Position numbers and translations under genes: made by a program | Shown: piece after piece, positions 1 through 9,181 of the stretch | Numbering within the stretch: position 1 is the first letter of the stretch | How the letters are laid out: each line of letters begins with the position of its first letter | Assembly (NCBI RefSeq): GCF_036346855.1 | Contig: NZ_CP107841.1 | Span: 2,670,001-2,734,000, forward strand | Source of the DNA: Streptomyces europaeiscabiei | GTDB taxonomy: Bacteria > Actinomycetota > Actinomycetes > Streptomycetales > Streptomycetaceae | Length of the DNA stretch: 64,000 bases | Direction of reading: 5' to 3' | Notes under the pieces: model-generated | Databases searched by the model: none | What the model saw: only the letters and a program-made list of their open reading frames with translations | What the model was told of the DNA's origin: nothing

Positions 1-620
1 GGGTCCTTGGCGCCGTCGTCGTTGCCGTCGCGGCCCGCCCACTCCCAGGTGGAGGGGATGAACTGCATCGGGCCGACCGCCCGGTCGTGCGTGGTGTCGT
101 CGTCGTACGCGCCGTTGTCGGTGTCGCTGATGTTGGCGAAGCCGTTGCCGTTGAGCGGGGGGCCGAGGATCTTCTTGCCGATCGTGGTGCCCTCGGCGTC
201 GACACGGCCGCCACTGGCCTGACCGGACTCCACCTTGCCGATGGCTGCGAGGAGTTGCCAGGGCAGGTTGCAGCCGGGCTTGGACTCGCGCAGGGACGCC
301 TCGGCCTTCTTGTAGGCGTCGAGGACGGTCGCGGGTATACCGCGCTCGGAGCCGCCCGTCGTGCCCGAGGTGTCACCCGTACCCGTCGTCGGGTTGGGGC
401 TGTCGAGGGGCGGAAGGTCCGTGTAGTAGCGCGAGTTGCCCGAGGCGGTGTCGTCGGCCAGGGTGCTCATCTCCGGCGACGGCGCGCCCGCGGCCTGTCT
501 GCCCGCACTGTCGGTGGTCACTCCCGGGGCCTGGGAGGCGGCGAGCGCCGCTACCGTGGCCGCGGCCAGGGCGGTCGTGGCCGCCCCCTTGCGGAGCCTC
601 AAACCGAACTGCGCCGCCAT
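1..620 (-). CDS. Secreted lytic transglycosylase, 5' part only (runs off window)
   Basis: The gene reads leftward from ATG at 620 and leaves the window at base 1, so only about 206 residues are visible. They begin with an Ala-rich signal peptide (MAAQFGLRLRK followed by a hydrophobic stretch) and a Ser/Thr/Gly-rich linker. A lytic-transglycosylase (SLT_2 type) core follows: LLAAIGKVESG carries the likely catalytic Glu, and GPMQFIPSTWEW is a family signature. The product probably cleaves peptidoglycan glycan strands outside the membrane. A strong Shine-Dalgarno (GGGAGGGG) lies about 9 nt before the ATG and fixes the start. Family assignment is firm; the exact physiological role is inferred. 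Confidence 0.85.
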   Translation of the reverse strand, partial: MAAQFGLRLRKGAATTALAAATVAALAASQAPGVTTDSAGRQAAGAPSPEMSTLADDTASGNSRYYTDLPPLDSPNPTTGTGDTSGTTGGSERGIPATVLDAYKKAEASLRESKPGCNLPWQLLAAIGKVESGQASGGRVDAEGTTIGKKILGPPLNGNGFANISDTDNGAYDDDTTHDRAVGPMQFIPSTWEWAGRDGNDDGAKD

Positions 621-983
621 TGAGTGAACCCCTCCCGGTGGTCGAACGCCTCGGCGTTCTTCCCGTCTATGGATGCCGCGGGCATTTCTCCGGTTTCCCT
701 GCCCAGGTACACCGACTCCGGAGTTCCGGTCTTGGTTGCCCTGTTCCGGCATTCCATTCCCAGAAATCCGGTGGCCACCACCCCCGACCGGCGCGACGAC
801 CCAGGCGACCCTACGACAACTTCCGTCGCCCGGACACCCGTTCGTGCCCGATATTCACCTATTGGCCATATCGGTTTGCTGTCGCGCGGGCACCTTCGGA
901 GGAGCGGGCACGGGTCGCGCATACTGGCGACCGTTCATCGCCGGGCCGACCCATCCGGCCAAAGTACGTCACAGGGGGACGAC
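621..983. other. Intergenic region between divergent genes
   Basis: This 363-bp gap separates the leftward transglycosylase from the rightward DUF4184 gene, so it should hold both promoters. I looked on the minus strand for a ydaO-type c-di-AMP riboswitch, which is common upstream of actinobacterial wall hydrolases, and did not recognise the conserved core. Open frames through it are continuous but show no recognisable protein. Nothing further can be supported. Confidence 0.5.
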
Positions 984-1835
984 TTGCCCTTCACGCTCAG
1001 CCACGCGGCCGCCGTACTGCCCGCCCTGCGAGGGGACGGGACGGGGCGCGGACTCCTGGTGCCGTCGGTGCTCGTCGCCGGTTCGTTCGCGCCCGACATG
1101 ACCTACTACGTGGCGAGTGTCCTGCCCGAGGCCATGGAGTTCGGCGATGTCACGCACTCCTTCGCCGGAGTCTTCACCGTCGACGTCCTCGTCACCTGGG
1201 CGCTGGTCGGGCTGTGGCTGGTACTCCGCGAACCGCTGGTCGCGCTGCTGCCGAGGCGGCGGCAGGGGCGGGTGGCCGCGCTGGTGCGCTGTGGGGCGGG
1301 AACACGGCGCTTCAGTTACTCGCTGGCCCTGTGGTGGTACGTCTCCGCCGCCCTCGGTTCGCTCACCCATGTCGTCTGGGACGCGTTCACCCATCTCGAC
1401 CGGTGGGGGATGCGGCTGTTCCCCGTCCTCGGCGAGGAGATCGCGGGCTCGCCGCTCTACTGGTACCTCCAGTACGGCGGCTCCGCGGTCGCGGCGGTCG
1501 TGATCGCCGTCTTCGTCGTGCTGGCCCTGCGCCGGCAGCCGGCGGTCGAGCCCGTGGGCGTGCCCGTGCTCTCCTCTGCCGACCGGTGGGTGGCGGGCGC
1601 CGTCATCGGGGGCTGCGCGCTGGTCGCGGCCGTGCAGCGGGTGGCCCGCTGGTGGGCGCACTGGGGGTCGGTCGCCAAGCCGTACGAGGTGATCCCGACC
1701 GTGTGCTTCGGGGCGGGCGCCGGGCTCGTGGCCGGTGTCGTCCTCTACGGCGTCGGCGTCAGGGCGCGGCGCCCGGCTCCCGCCGCTGCGGCGCCCGCAG
1801 TCGACGCGGAGGCGGACAGCTCGGTCCGCCGCTGA
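984..1835 (+). CDS. DUF4184 family integral membrane protein
   Basis: The 283-residue protein starts at a TTG (984) preceded by AGGGGG about 8 nt upstream. Its N-terminus, PFTLSHAAAVLP, is the usual beginning of DUF4184 proteins, which is why the longer upstream open frame is rejected. Several hydrophobic segments (around residues 60-85, 110-130, 160-185, 205-225 and 240-260) indicate a polytopic membrane protein. Conserved family features include SLTHVVWDAFTH and WYLQYGG. The family has His/Asp-rich motifs reminiscent of membrane hydrolases, but I know of no proven function. It is monocistronic here and divergent from the transglycosylase. Confidence 0.75.
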   Translation: MPFTLSHAAAVLPALRGDGTGRGLLVPSVLVAGSFAPDMTYYVASVLPEAMEFGDVTHSFAGVFTVDVLVTWALVGLWLVLREPLVALLPRRRQGRVAALVRCGAGTRRFSYSLALWWYVSAALGSLTHVVWDAFTHLDRWGMRLFPVLGEEIAGSPLYWYLQYGGSAVAAVVIAVFVVLALRRQPAVEPVGVPVLSSADRWVAGAVIGGCALVAAVQRVARWWAHWGSVAKPYEVIPTVCFGAGAGLVAGVVLYGVGVRARRPAPAAAAPAVDAEADSSVRR

Positions 1836-2070
1836 GCGCCGGGCGTCGGGTGGGGGCTCCGCTGGGGAAGCGGGGTCTGGCGGCGCGGGCGGCGTACGGG
1901 GGGACGTGTCCGAGGAGGGCCGCCAGGGGGTGGGTCAGCGGCCAGGGGTAGAGGCTGTGCGGCCGCCGGACGCGTGGGCGGGCCCAGGTGGCCCGGGTGA
2001 GGCGGGTTCGCACCCCTGACAGGCGGGTGGCAGCTGTCGCTGTACGGCGGCGGAGCGTGCGTATGCCCAT
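1759..2070 (-). CDS. Doubtful small basic protein
   Basis: A 103-residue open frame starts at ATG 2070 with a good Shine-Dalgarno (AAGGA, about 8 nt upstream) and begins MGIRTLRRRTA, resembling the start of small hypothetical proteins I recall from streptomycetes. The rest is Arg/Pro-rich without recognisable domains. The 3' end overlaps the convergent DUF4184 gene by 77 bp, which argues against the full frame being real or suggests a decayed stop. It could be a genuine short gene, a degenerate one or chance. Confidence 0.25.
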   Translation of the reverse strand: MGIRTLRRRTATAATRLSGVRTRLTRATWARPRVRRPHSLYPWPLTHPLAALLGHVPPYAARAARPRFPSGAPTRRPALSGGPSCPPPRRLRAPQRREPGAAP

Positions 2071-2502
2071 GCGGGCATCCTTGCGGCTGTGCTCCGCCCG
2101 GGGCGCCTTGGTGAGGGCCAGCCGGGTGACGGGGATCGGGCTGTGGCGCAGCGGGACAAAGGGGGTGACCTGGGGCTGGGCACCGCCTGACAGCGCCGTA
2201 CCGGTTGCTCGCCGGGGCGGTGGATCGTTGCTGAACGGCGCAGGCGGTGGTGCCGACGCGGCGGGTGGGGCCTGGTGCACACGCCGGCCCGGTGGGCGAG
2301 GCCCGGCACGTGCGTCGCCGGGCCCCACCGTCGGTCGACCGGTGCGCCGTCCAGTTGCTGCCGCGGCGCCGCTGGTGTCCTGCGCGGGTAAGTTCCTAGG
2401 TAGTTCCGGCTCAGGCTCGAACGGCCAACGCGCCTGATCGACGTCCGAAACCCCGGTCGCCGAGGCGCGGCAGATCTACCGACGGACTACTGGCGCCGGA
2501 CA
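1836..2502. other. 667-bp gap with no firm gene
   Basis: Between the DUF4184 stop and the polA stop there is only the doubtful leftward small ORF starting at 2070. The remaining sequence is GC-rich, has no clear tandem repeat, and I see no tRNA or convincing rho-independent terminator. Both flanking genes are read toward this gap, so no divergent promoter is expected. Confidence 0.45.
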
Positions 2503-5229
2503 CTAGTGCGCCGCCGACTCCCAGTCCGGGCCGTAGCCCACCGAGACGTCCAGCGGGGCCCTCAGGTGGACGGCGCCCGCCATCTCACGGCGGAGGATCT
2601 GCTCGGTGCGGTCGCGTTCCCCTGGGGCGATCTCCAGGACGATTTCGTCGTGGACCTGGAGGAGCATGCGGGAGGCGAGGCCGGCCTCGTCCATGGCGCG
2701 GCCGACGTTCAGCATGGCGATCTTGACGATGTCGGCGGCGGTGCCCTGGATGGGCGCGTTGAGAGCCATCCGCTCGGCGGCCTCGCGACGCTGACGGTTG
2801 TCGCTGTTGAGGTCGGGGAGATAGCGGCGGCGCCCGAAGATCGTCGCCGTGTACCCCGTCGCCCGTGCCTCGTCCACGGCCCGGCGCAGATAGTCCCGTA
2901 CGCCGCCGAACCGCTCGAAGTACGCGTCCATCAGGGCACGCGCCTCGCCCGCGTCGATGTTCAGCTGCTGGGAGAGGCCGAACGCGGACAGCCCGTAGGC
3001 CAGGCCGTACGACATCGCCTTGATCTTGCGGCGCATCTCCGCGTCCACCGCCGACTGCTCGACCCCGAACACCTGGGCGGCCGCCGTGGTGTGCAGGTCC
3101 TCGCCGGAGGTGAACGCCTCGATGAGGCCCGCGTCCTCGGAGAGGTGGGCCATCACGCGCAGTTCGATCTGACTGTAGTCCGCCGTCATCAGCGACTCGA
3201 AGCCCTCGCCGACGACGAAGCCGCGGCGGATGCCACGGCCCTCGTCGGTGCGGACCGGGATGTTCTGGAGGTTCGGGTCCACCGACGACAGGCGGCCCGT
3301 GGCGGCGACCGTCTGGTTGAACGTGGTGTGGATACGGCCGTCCGCGGCGATCGTCTTGATCAGGCCCTCGACGGTGACGCGGAGCTTCGCCTGCTCACGG
3401 TGGCGGAGCATGATGACCGGCAGTTCGTTGTCCGTCTGGCCTGCGAGCCAGGCGAGGGCGTCCGCGTCCGTGGTGTAGCCCGTCTTCGTGCGCTTGGTCT
3501 TGGGCAGGCCCAGCTCACCGAAGAGGACTTCCTGGAGCTGCTTGGGCGAGCCCAGGTTGAACTCGTGCCCCGCCGCCGCGTGCGCCTCCTTCACCGCCTG
3601 CTGCACGGCGCCCGCGAACATCTGCTCCATGGCCTCCAGATGGGCCCGGTCCGCCGCGATGCCCTGGCGTTCCATGCGGGCCAGGAGCGCGGAGGTGGGC
3701 AGCTCCACGTCCCGGAGGAGGTCGGCCGCGCCCACCTCCTGCAGGCGCTCGCCGAAGGCCTCGCCGAGGTCGAGGATCGCGCGGGCCTGCACCATCAGCG
3801 CGTCGGCCTCGGCGCCCTCGTCCGCCCCGAAGGCCAGCTGACCGTCGGCCGTGGCGGCGGGGGCCAGCTCACGGCCCAGGTACTCCAGGGACAGCGCGTC
3901 CAGGTCGAAGGAGCGGCGGCCCGGCTTGACCAGGTACGCGGCGAGCGCGGTGTCCATGCCGACGCCCTCGATCGTCCAGCCGTGGTCGGCGAAGACCCGC
4001 ATCGCGGCCTTGGCGTTGTGGAACACCTTCGGCCTCGCGGTATCGGCGAGCCAGGCCGCCCACGCGGTTTCGTCCGTCTCGTCCAGCTGCGTCGGGTCGA
4101 ACCAGGCGGCCGCTCCCCCGGCCGCGGCGAGCGCGATCTCGGCGACCGAGCCCGTGCCGAGCGCCCAGGTGTCGACCGTGGCGACACCGAGGACCTCCGT
4201 GCCGTGCTCGGCGAGCCAGGGGGCCACCTCGCCGGAGTCGAGGACCGTGCCGTCCACCTCGACGCCCGGGGCGGCCGGCTGACCTGCGTCGGCCTCCTCG
4301 GCGCCCGGGTCGACGGCCAGCAGACGCTCGCGCAGCGACGGGTTGCGGATCTCCAGGGTGTCCAGGACCATCGCGACGGCCTTGCGGTCGTACGCGGCGC
4401 GCTCCAGGTCGGTGACGCCCTTGGGCAGTTCGACCGTACGCACCATCTCGGTGAGGCGGCGGTTGAGCTTGACGGCCTCCAGGTGGTCGCGGAGGTTCTG
4501 CCCGGCCTTGCCCTTGACCTCCTCGACGCGCTCGACGAGATCCGCGAAGGAACCGAACTGGTTGATCCACTTCGCGGCGGTCTTCTCGCCGACACCGGGG
4601 ATGCCGGGGAGGTTGTCGGACGGGTCGCCTCGCAGGGCCGCGAAGTCCGGGTACTGGGCCGGGGTGAGGCCGTACTTCTCGAACACCTTCTCCGGGGTGA
4701 ACCGGGTCAGCTCCGAGACACCCTTCGTGGGGTAGAGCACGGTGGTGTGTTCGCTGACGAGCTGGAAGGAGTCGCGGTCGCCGGTGACGATGAGGACCTC
4801 GAAGCCCTCCGCCTCGGCCTGGGTGGCGAGGGTGGCGATGATGTCGTCGGCCTCGAAGCCGTCGACCGCGAAGCGGACGGCGTGCATCGCGTCGAGCAGC
4901 TCGCCGAGCAGTTCGACCTGGCCCTTGAACTCGTCCGGGGTCTTCGAGCGGTTCGCCTTGTACTCGGTGAACTCCTCGGAGCGCCAGGTCTTGCGGGAGA
5001 CGTCGAACGCGACCGCGAAGTGGGTGGGGGCCTCGTCGCGCAGCGTGTTCGCCAGCATCGACGCGAAGCCGTAGATCGCGTTGGTCGGCTGGCCCGTCGC
5101 CGTCGTGAAGTTCTCCGCGGGCAGCGCGAAGAACGCGCGGTAGGCCAGCGAGTGCCCGTCCATGAGCATGAGCCGGGGACGGCTGCCGCCGGGGGTGCTG
5201 TCGGTCTTCTTCGATCCTGTCTCTGCCAC
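2503..5229 (-). CDS. polA: DNA polymerase I
   Basis: This 908-residue Pol I fills gaps and removes RNA primers during replication and repair. The N-terminal third is a 5'-3' flap exonuclease (LMLMDGHSLAYRAFF, FEADDIIATLA, GVGEKTAAKW). The central exonuclease-like domain lacks an obvious DEDD proofreading set, as is usual in actinobacteria. The C-terminal polymerase domain shows motif A (DYSQIELR), motif B (RRKIKAMSYGLAYG) and motif C (QVHDEIVLE). I chose GTG 5229 (VAETGSKKTDSTPGGSRP) because residues encoded upstream of it are repeat-derived, Pro/Gly-rich and not Pol I-like, and the length then fits the family. It is convergent with DUF4184. Confidence 0.96.
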   Translation of the reverse strand: MAETGSKKTDSTPGGSRPRLMLMDGHSLAYRAFFALPAENFTTATGQPTNAIYGFASMLANTLRDEAPTHFAVAFDVSRKTWRSEEFTEYKANRSKTPDEFKGQVELLGELLDAMHAVRFAVDGFEADDIIATLATQAEAEGFEVLIVTGDRDSFQLVSEHTTVLYPTKGVSELTRFTPEKVFEKYGLTPAQYPDFAALRGDPSDNLPGIPGVGEKTAAKWINQFGSFADLVERVEEVKGKAGQNLRDHLEAVKLNRRLTEMVRTVELPKGVTDLERAAYDRKAVAMVLDTLEIRNPSLRERLLAVDPGAEEADAGQPAAPGVEVDGTVLDSGEVAPWLAEHGTEVLGVATVDTWALGTGSVAEIALAAAGGAAAWFDPTQLDETDETAWAAWLADTARPKVFHNAKAAMRVFADHGWTIEGVGMDTALAAYLVKPGRRSFDLDALSLEYLGRELAPAATADGQLAFGADEGAEADALMVQARAILDLGEAFGERLQEVGAADLLRDVELPTSALLARMERQGIAADRAHLEAMEQMFAGAVQQAVKEAHAAAGHEFNLGSPKQLQEVLFGELGLPKTKRTKTGYTTDADALAWLAGQTDNELPVIMLRHREQAKLRVTVEGLIKTIAADGRIHTTFNQTVAATGRLSSVDPNLQNIPVRTDEGRGIRRGFVVGEGFESLMTADYSQIELRVMAHLSEDAGLIEAFTSGEDLHTTAAAQVFGVEQSAVDAEMRRKIKAMSYGLAYGLSAFGLSQQLNIDAGEARALMDAYFERFGGVRDYLRRAVDEARATGYTATIFGRRRYLPDLNSDNRQRREAAERMALNAPIQGTAADIVKIAMLNVGRAMDEAGLASRMLLQVHDEIVLEIAPGERDRTEQILRREMAGAVHLRAPLDVSVGYGPDWESAAH

Positions 5230-5501
5230 GAACCCGATCCTGCCACGTGCCACTGACAGCCGGACCCCAGGGACGTGCCGAGTACCGCCCGAGGCCGGGG
5301 CGGCGGCGGGTTTCGGCCGGGAGTCGCCCGGATCCGGGGGCGAAGGCCGCCCCCGGCACCACCGAACGCCGCCCGAAGTCACGGGCGATGCCGACCCGGC
5401 CCCGCCGAACGCCCGCCCGAAGCCGGGGGGAAGCGCCCCGGCACGACCGACCACGCCCGAGCCCGCGGGCAAAGCCCGGCCCGGCACGACCCGACCACCG
5501 T

Positions 5502-5771
5502 CGTCGTCGTGGCGGACCGTCGTCGTCATGGCGGACCGCCGTCATCGTGGCAGACCGCCGTCATCGTGGCAGACCGCCGTCATCGCGACAGACCGCCGTC
5601 TCGGGCGGACCGCCGTCATCGCGACAGACCGCCGTCTCGGGCGGACCGCCGTCATCGTGACAGACCGCCGTCTCGGGCGGACCGCCGTCATCGTGGCAGA
5701 CCACCGTCGTCATGGCAGACCGTCGTGGCAGACCGCCGTCGTCATGGCAGACCGCCGTCGTGGCAGACCGC
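5502..5771. repeat. Tandem array, about 15 units of 15-19 bp
   Basis: Units follow the pattern CGTCATCGTGGCAGACCGC with shorter variants such as CGTCTCGGGCGGACCGC. I count about 15 head-to-tail copies. Within it, a 36-bp compound unit (one 19-mer plus one 17-mer) repeats three times at about 5580-5687. There are no unique spacers, so it is not CRISPR. Confidence 0.85.
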
Positions 5772-6094
5772 CGTCTCAGTCAGAGAGTTCGGAGCGGCTG
5801 AGAAAAGGGGCAGCCACCGACGGCGCGCCGGTCGATCTCAACCGCCGGCCGATCGCAGGCCACCAGCAGCTCTCACCCACCAGCCGACCTCAGTCCCCAG
5901 GCCCCGATCCGGCCATCGCCCGCCCCGTCCGCCGGTCGGTCCCAGCCACCCTCCGGTCTCGAACCGTCGGCCGAGCCCGACCCCCACCGATCTCAGCCGT
6001 CGGCCGACCCCAGTCACCTCGCGCCCCGCCCGCCACCCTCACCCCAACCCACTGCCCTCCACCCCAACCCGCCGCCCGGCCCCCGACCCCCGCG

Positions 6095-6163
6095 GTCTCG
6101 GTCATCGATCCGTCTCGGTCTCGGTCATCGATCCGTCTCGGTCTCGGTCATCGATCCGTCTCG
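6095..6163. repeat. Three perfect 23-bp tandem repeats
   Basis: The unit GTCTCGGTCATCGATCCG (plus TCTCG) occurs three times without change, each copy centred on the palindrome ATCGAT. The array ends about 80 bp before the start codon of the molybdopterin oxidoreductase, so it lies in that gene's upstream region. Confidence 0.85.
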
Positions 6164-6243
6164 TTCGACGCCGGTCACGCGTGCGAGGATCGGAGGAACA
6201 GCCTCACGCCCGAACAGCACGTGCACGCGAATGGGGAGCAGCC

Positions 6244-8547
6244 ATGGCCGGCAAGGCGCCGAAAAGTGATCCGGTTCAGGACGCGCCGCAGGTCGCGGAG
6301 CCCAAGCACGCTGCGGCGGGCCTGCCGGCGATCGGGCACACGTTGCGGATCGCGCAGCAGCAGATGGGCGTGAAGCGGACCGCGCTGACGCTGCTGCGGG
6401 TCAACCAGAAGGACGGCTTCGACTGTCCGGGCTGCGCCTGGCCGGAGCCGGATCACCGGCACGCCGCCGAGTTCTGCGAGAACGGCGCGAAGGCGGTCGC
6501 CGAGGAGGCCACGCTGCGCCGGGTCACCCCGGAGTTCTTCGCCGCCCACACCGTCGCCGACCTGGCGACCCGCAGTGGCTACTGGCTGGGGCAGCAGGGG
6601 CGGCTCACCCACCCCATGTACCTCCCCGAAGGCGCCGACCGCTACGAGCCGGTGTCCTGGGAGCGCGCCTTCGACATCGTCGCCGAGGAACTGAAGGCCC
6701 TCGCTTCCCCCGACGAGGCCCTCTTCTACACCTCCGGCCGGACGAGCAACGAGGCCGCGTTCCTGTACCAGCTGTTCGCCCGTGAGTTCGGCACGAACAA
6801 CCTGCCGGACTGCTCCAACATGTGCCACGAGTCGTCGGGCTCCGCGCTCTCCGAGACGATCGGCATCGGCAAGGGCAGCGTCCTGCTGGAGGACCTCTAC
6901 AAGGCCGATCTGATCATCGTCGCCGGGCAGAACCCGGGGACGAACCATCCTCGGATGCTCTCCGCGCTGGAGAAGGCCAAGGCGAACGGCGCGAAGATCA
7001 TCACCGTCAACCCGCTGCCCGAGGCCGGCCTGGAGCGGTTCAAGAACCCGCAGACCCCGCAGGGCATGTTCAAGGGCGCCGCCCTCACCGACCTGTTCCT
7101 CCAGATCCGCCTCGGCGGCGACCAGGCCCTGTTCCGCCTCCTGAACAAGCTGATCCTGGCTGAACACGACAGCGCCTCCGGCGCGGGGTCCGGCGCGGTC
7201 GACGAGGCGTTCATCAGCGAGCACACCCACGGCTTCGAGGAGTTCGCCGAGGCCGCCCGCGCCGCCGACTGGGACGAGACGCTCACCGCGACCGGCCTCA
7301 CGCGCGAGCGGATCGAGGAGGCCCTGCGCATGGTCCTCGCCTCGAAGCGGACCATCGTCTGCTGGGCGATGGGCCTCACCCAGCACAAGCACTCGGTGCC
7401 GACCATCCGCGAGGTGGTCAACTTCCTTCTGCTGCGCGGCAACATCGGCCGCCCCGGCGCGGGCGTCTGCCCGGTGCGCGGCCACTCGAACGTGCAGGGC
7501 GACCGCACGATGGGCATCTTCGAACGGCCCGCCCCGGCCTTCCTGGACGCCCTGGAGAAGGAGTTCGGCTTCGCCCCGCCCCGGGAGCACGGATACGACG
7601 TCGTACGGGCCATCAGGGCCATGCGCGACGACAGGGCGAAGGTGTTCTTCGCGATGGGCGGCAACTTCGTGTCGGCCTCCCCCGACACCGAGGTCACGGA
7701 GGCGGCCATGCGCCGCGCCAGACTCACCGTGCACGTGTCGACGAAGCTGAACCGCTCGCACGCCGTCACGGGCGCGCGGGCACTGATCCTGCCCACCCTG
7801 GGCCGCACCGAGCGCGACCTCCAGGGCGGCGGCGAGCAGTTCGTGACCGTCGAGGACTCGATGGGCATGGTGCACGCCTCACGCGGGCGTCTGGAGCCCG
7901 CGAGCGGGCAGCTGCTGTCCGAGACCGCCATCGTGTGCCGGCTCGCCCGCCGCGTCCTCGGCGCGGGCAGCCGGACGCCGTGGGAGGAGTTCGAGAAGGA
8001 CTACGCGACCATCCGCGACCGCATCGCGCGCGTGGTGCCCGGTTTCGAGGACTTCAACGCGCGCGTGGCCGACCCCAGCGGCTTCGCGCTCCCGCACGCC
8101 CCGCGCGACGAGCGGCGCTTCCCCACGGCCACCGGCAAGGCCAACTTCACGGCCGCGCCGGTCGAGTACCCGCAGCTGCCGCAGGGCCGTCTCCTGCTGC
8201 AGACGCTGCGCTCGCACGACCAGTACAACACCACGATCTACGGCCTGGACGACCGCTACCGGGGCATCAGGAACGGCCGCCGGGTCGTGCTGGTCAACCC
8301 CGAGGACGCACGGGCGCTGAAGCTCGCCGACGGGTCGTACGTGGACCTGGTGAGCGAGTGGCGGGACGGCGTGGAGCGCCGGGCCGACGGCTTCCGGGTG
8401 GTGCACTATCCGACGGCACGCGGCTGTGCGGCCGCCTACTACCCGGAGACCAACGTCCTGGTGCCGCTGGACGCCACCGCCGACACCAGCAACACCCCGG
8501 CCAGCAAGTCCGTCGTGGTCCGTCTGGAACAATCGTCGACCGACTGA
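6244..8547 (+). CDS. FdhF/YdeP family molybdopterin oxidoreductase
   Basis: The 767-residue protein belongs to the formate-dehydrogenase-like (FdhF/YdeP) branch of molybdopterin oxidoreductases. Recognisable parts are the N-terminal CPGCAWPEPDH segment, the pterin-binding core (TSNEAAFLYQLFAREFGTNNLPDCSNMCHESSG, VAGQNPGTNHPRM, VCPVRGHSNVQGDRTMG) and a C-terminal molydopterin-dinucleotide domain (LRSHDQYNTTIYGLDDRYRG). It is cytoplasmic, with no Tat signal. The start ATG 6244 follows GGGAG and gives the usual family length of about 760; the open frame extends far upstream through the repeat DNA but is not protein-like there. Substrate is unknown; formate is only one possibility. Confidence 0.88.
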   Translation: MAGKAPKSDPVQDAPQVAEPKHAAAGLPAIGHTLRIAQQQMGVKRTALTLLRVNQKDGFDCPGCAWPEPDHRHAAEFCENGAKAVAEEATLRRVTPEFFAAHTVADLATRSGYWLGQQGRLTHPMYLPEGADRYEPVSWERAFDIVAEELKALASPDEALFYTSGRTSNEAAFLYQLFAREFGTNNLPDCSNMCHESSGSALSETIGIGKGSVLLEDLYKADLIIVAGQNPGTNHPRMLSALEKAKANGAKIITVNPLPEAGLERFKNPQTPQGMFKGAALTDLFLQIRLGGDQALFRLLNKLILAEHDSASGAGSGAVDEAFISEHTHGFEEFAEAARAADWDETLTATGLTRERIEEALRMVLASKRTIVCWAMGLTQHKHSVPTIREVVNFLLLRGNIGRPGAGVCPVRGHSNVQGDRTMGIFERPAPAFLDALEKEFGFAPPREHGYDVVRAIRAMRDDRAKVFFAMGGNFVSASPDTEVTEAAMRRARLTVHVSTKLNRSHAVTGARALILPTLGRTERDLQGGGEQFVTVEDSMGMVHASRGRLEPASGQLLSETAIVCRLARRVLGAGSRTPWEEFEKDYATIRDRIARVVPGFEDFNARVADPSGFALPHAPRDERRFPTATGKANFTAAPVEYPQLPQGRLLLQTLRSHDQYNTTIYGLDDRYRGIRNGRRVVLVNPEDARALKLADGSYVDLVSEWRDGVERRADGFRVVHYPTARGCAAAYYPETNVLVPLDATADTSNTPASKSVVVRLEQSSTD

Positions 8548-8611
8548 GCGTTTGCTCAGGAGGGCCGGCGCCCGACCGCCGGCGGCGCACGCGAGCGACG
8601 AACGGAGCCCC

Positions 8612-9100
8612 ATGGGCGAGCAGCACCAAGTGAAGTTCCCGCAAGAGGTCATCGACGAGTACGCGACCCTCGGCATCGACCTGGTCGCGATGTTCTCCGC
8701 CGGGCATCTGGGCACCCGTATGGGCGTGCGGATCGTGGAGGCGTCGGCGGACCGGGTCGTCGGGACGATGCCGGTGGAGGGCAACACCCAGCCGTACGGG
8801 CTGCTCCACGGCGGCGCGTCCGCCGTGCTCGCGGAGACCCTGGGATCGGTCGGCTCCATGCTGCACGCCGGCAGCTCCAAGATCGCCGTGGGTGTCGACC
8901 TGAACTGCACGCACCACCGGGGCGTGCGGTCCGGGCTGGTGACCGGTGTCGCCACACCGCTGCACCGGGGGCGTTCGACGGCGACGTACGAGATCGTCGT
9001 CAGTGACGAGGCCGGCAAGCGGGTGTGCACGGCCCGGCTGACCTGCCTGCTCCGGGACGCTCCGGCGGTCGCGGGTGAGCGGGCGCGGACGTCGCACTGA
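8612..9100 (+). CDS. PaaI-type hotdog thioesterase
   Basis: This 162-residue single hotdog-fold protein carries the family signature QPYGLLHGGASAVLAETLGS and the C-terminal strand pattern GVDLNCTHHRGVRSGLVTG. Such enzymes hydrolyse acyl- or aryl-CoA thioesters in the cytoplasm. The start ATG follows the Shine-Dalgarno-like GGAG by about 6 nt. It lies 64 bp after the oxidoreductase and may be co-transcribed. The true acyl-CoA substrate cannot be told from sequence. Confidence 0.85.
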   Translation: MGEQHQVKFPQEVIDEYATLGIDLVAMFSAGHLGTRMGVRIVEASADRVVGTMPVEGNTQPYGLLHGGASAVLAETLGSVGSMLHAGSSKIAVGVDLNCTHHRGVRSGLVTGVATPLHRGRSTATYEIVVSDEAGKRVCTARLTCLLRDAPAVAGERARTSH

Positions 9101-9181
9101 TGCGCGCGGACGCGGGGCCGGCCGGGGCGAAGGCCGCTTCTCCCCTGGTCTCCCGCGGCGGCCAGGCCCTAGCGTCGGGGC

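Larger units (their letters stand above)
5230..6243. other. 1-kb repeat-rich non-coding gap
   Basis: No protein is recognisable here, although long open frames run through because of extreme GC content. The gap holds a 15-copy short tandem array (5502-5771) and a 23-bp triple repeat (6095-6163), each listed separately. It should contain the polA promoter (leftward) and the promoter of the molybdopterin oxidoreductase (rightward). Its Pro/Arg-rich conceptual translation is typical of non-coding GC-rich DNA. Confidence 0.7.

Noticed and set aside
621..983. ydaO (c-di-AMP) riboswitch upstream of the transglycosylase
   Set aside because: I compared the minus strand with the conserved core as I remember it and found no convincing match.
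2506..5256. 916-codon plus-strand frame opposite polA
   Set aside because: Shadow frame caused by high GC; all conserved motifs are on the minus strand.
5502..5771. CRISPR array
   Set aside because: Units abut each other without unique spacers, vary in length, and no cas gene is near.
5275..6243. Long N-terminal extension of the molybdopterin oxidoreductase frame
   Set aside because: The extension translates tandem repeats and Pro/Arg-rich GC sequence with no protein character; ATG 6244 has a good ribosome site and gives the family length.
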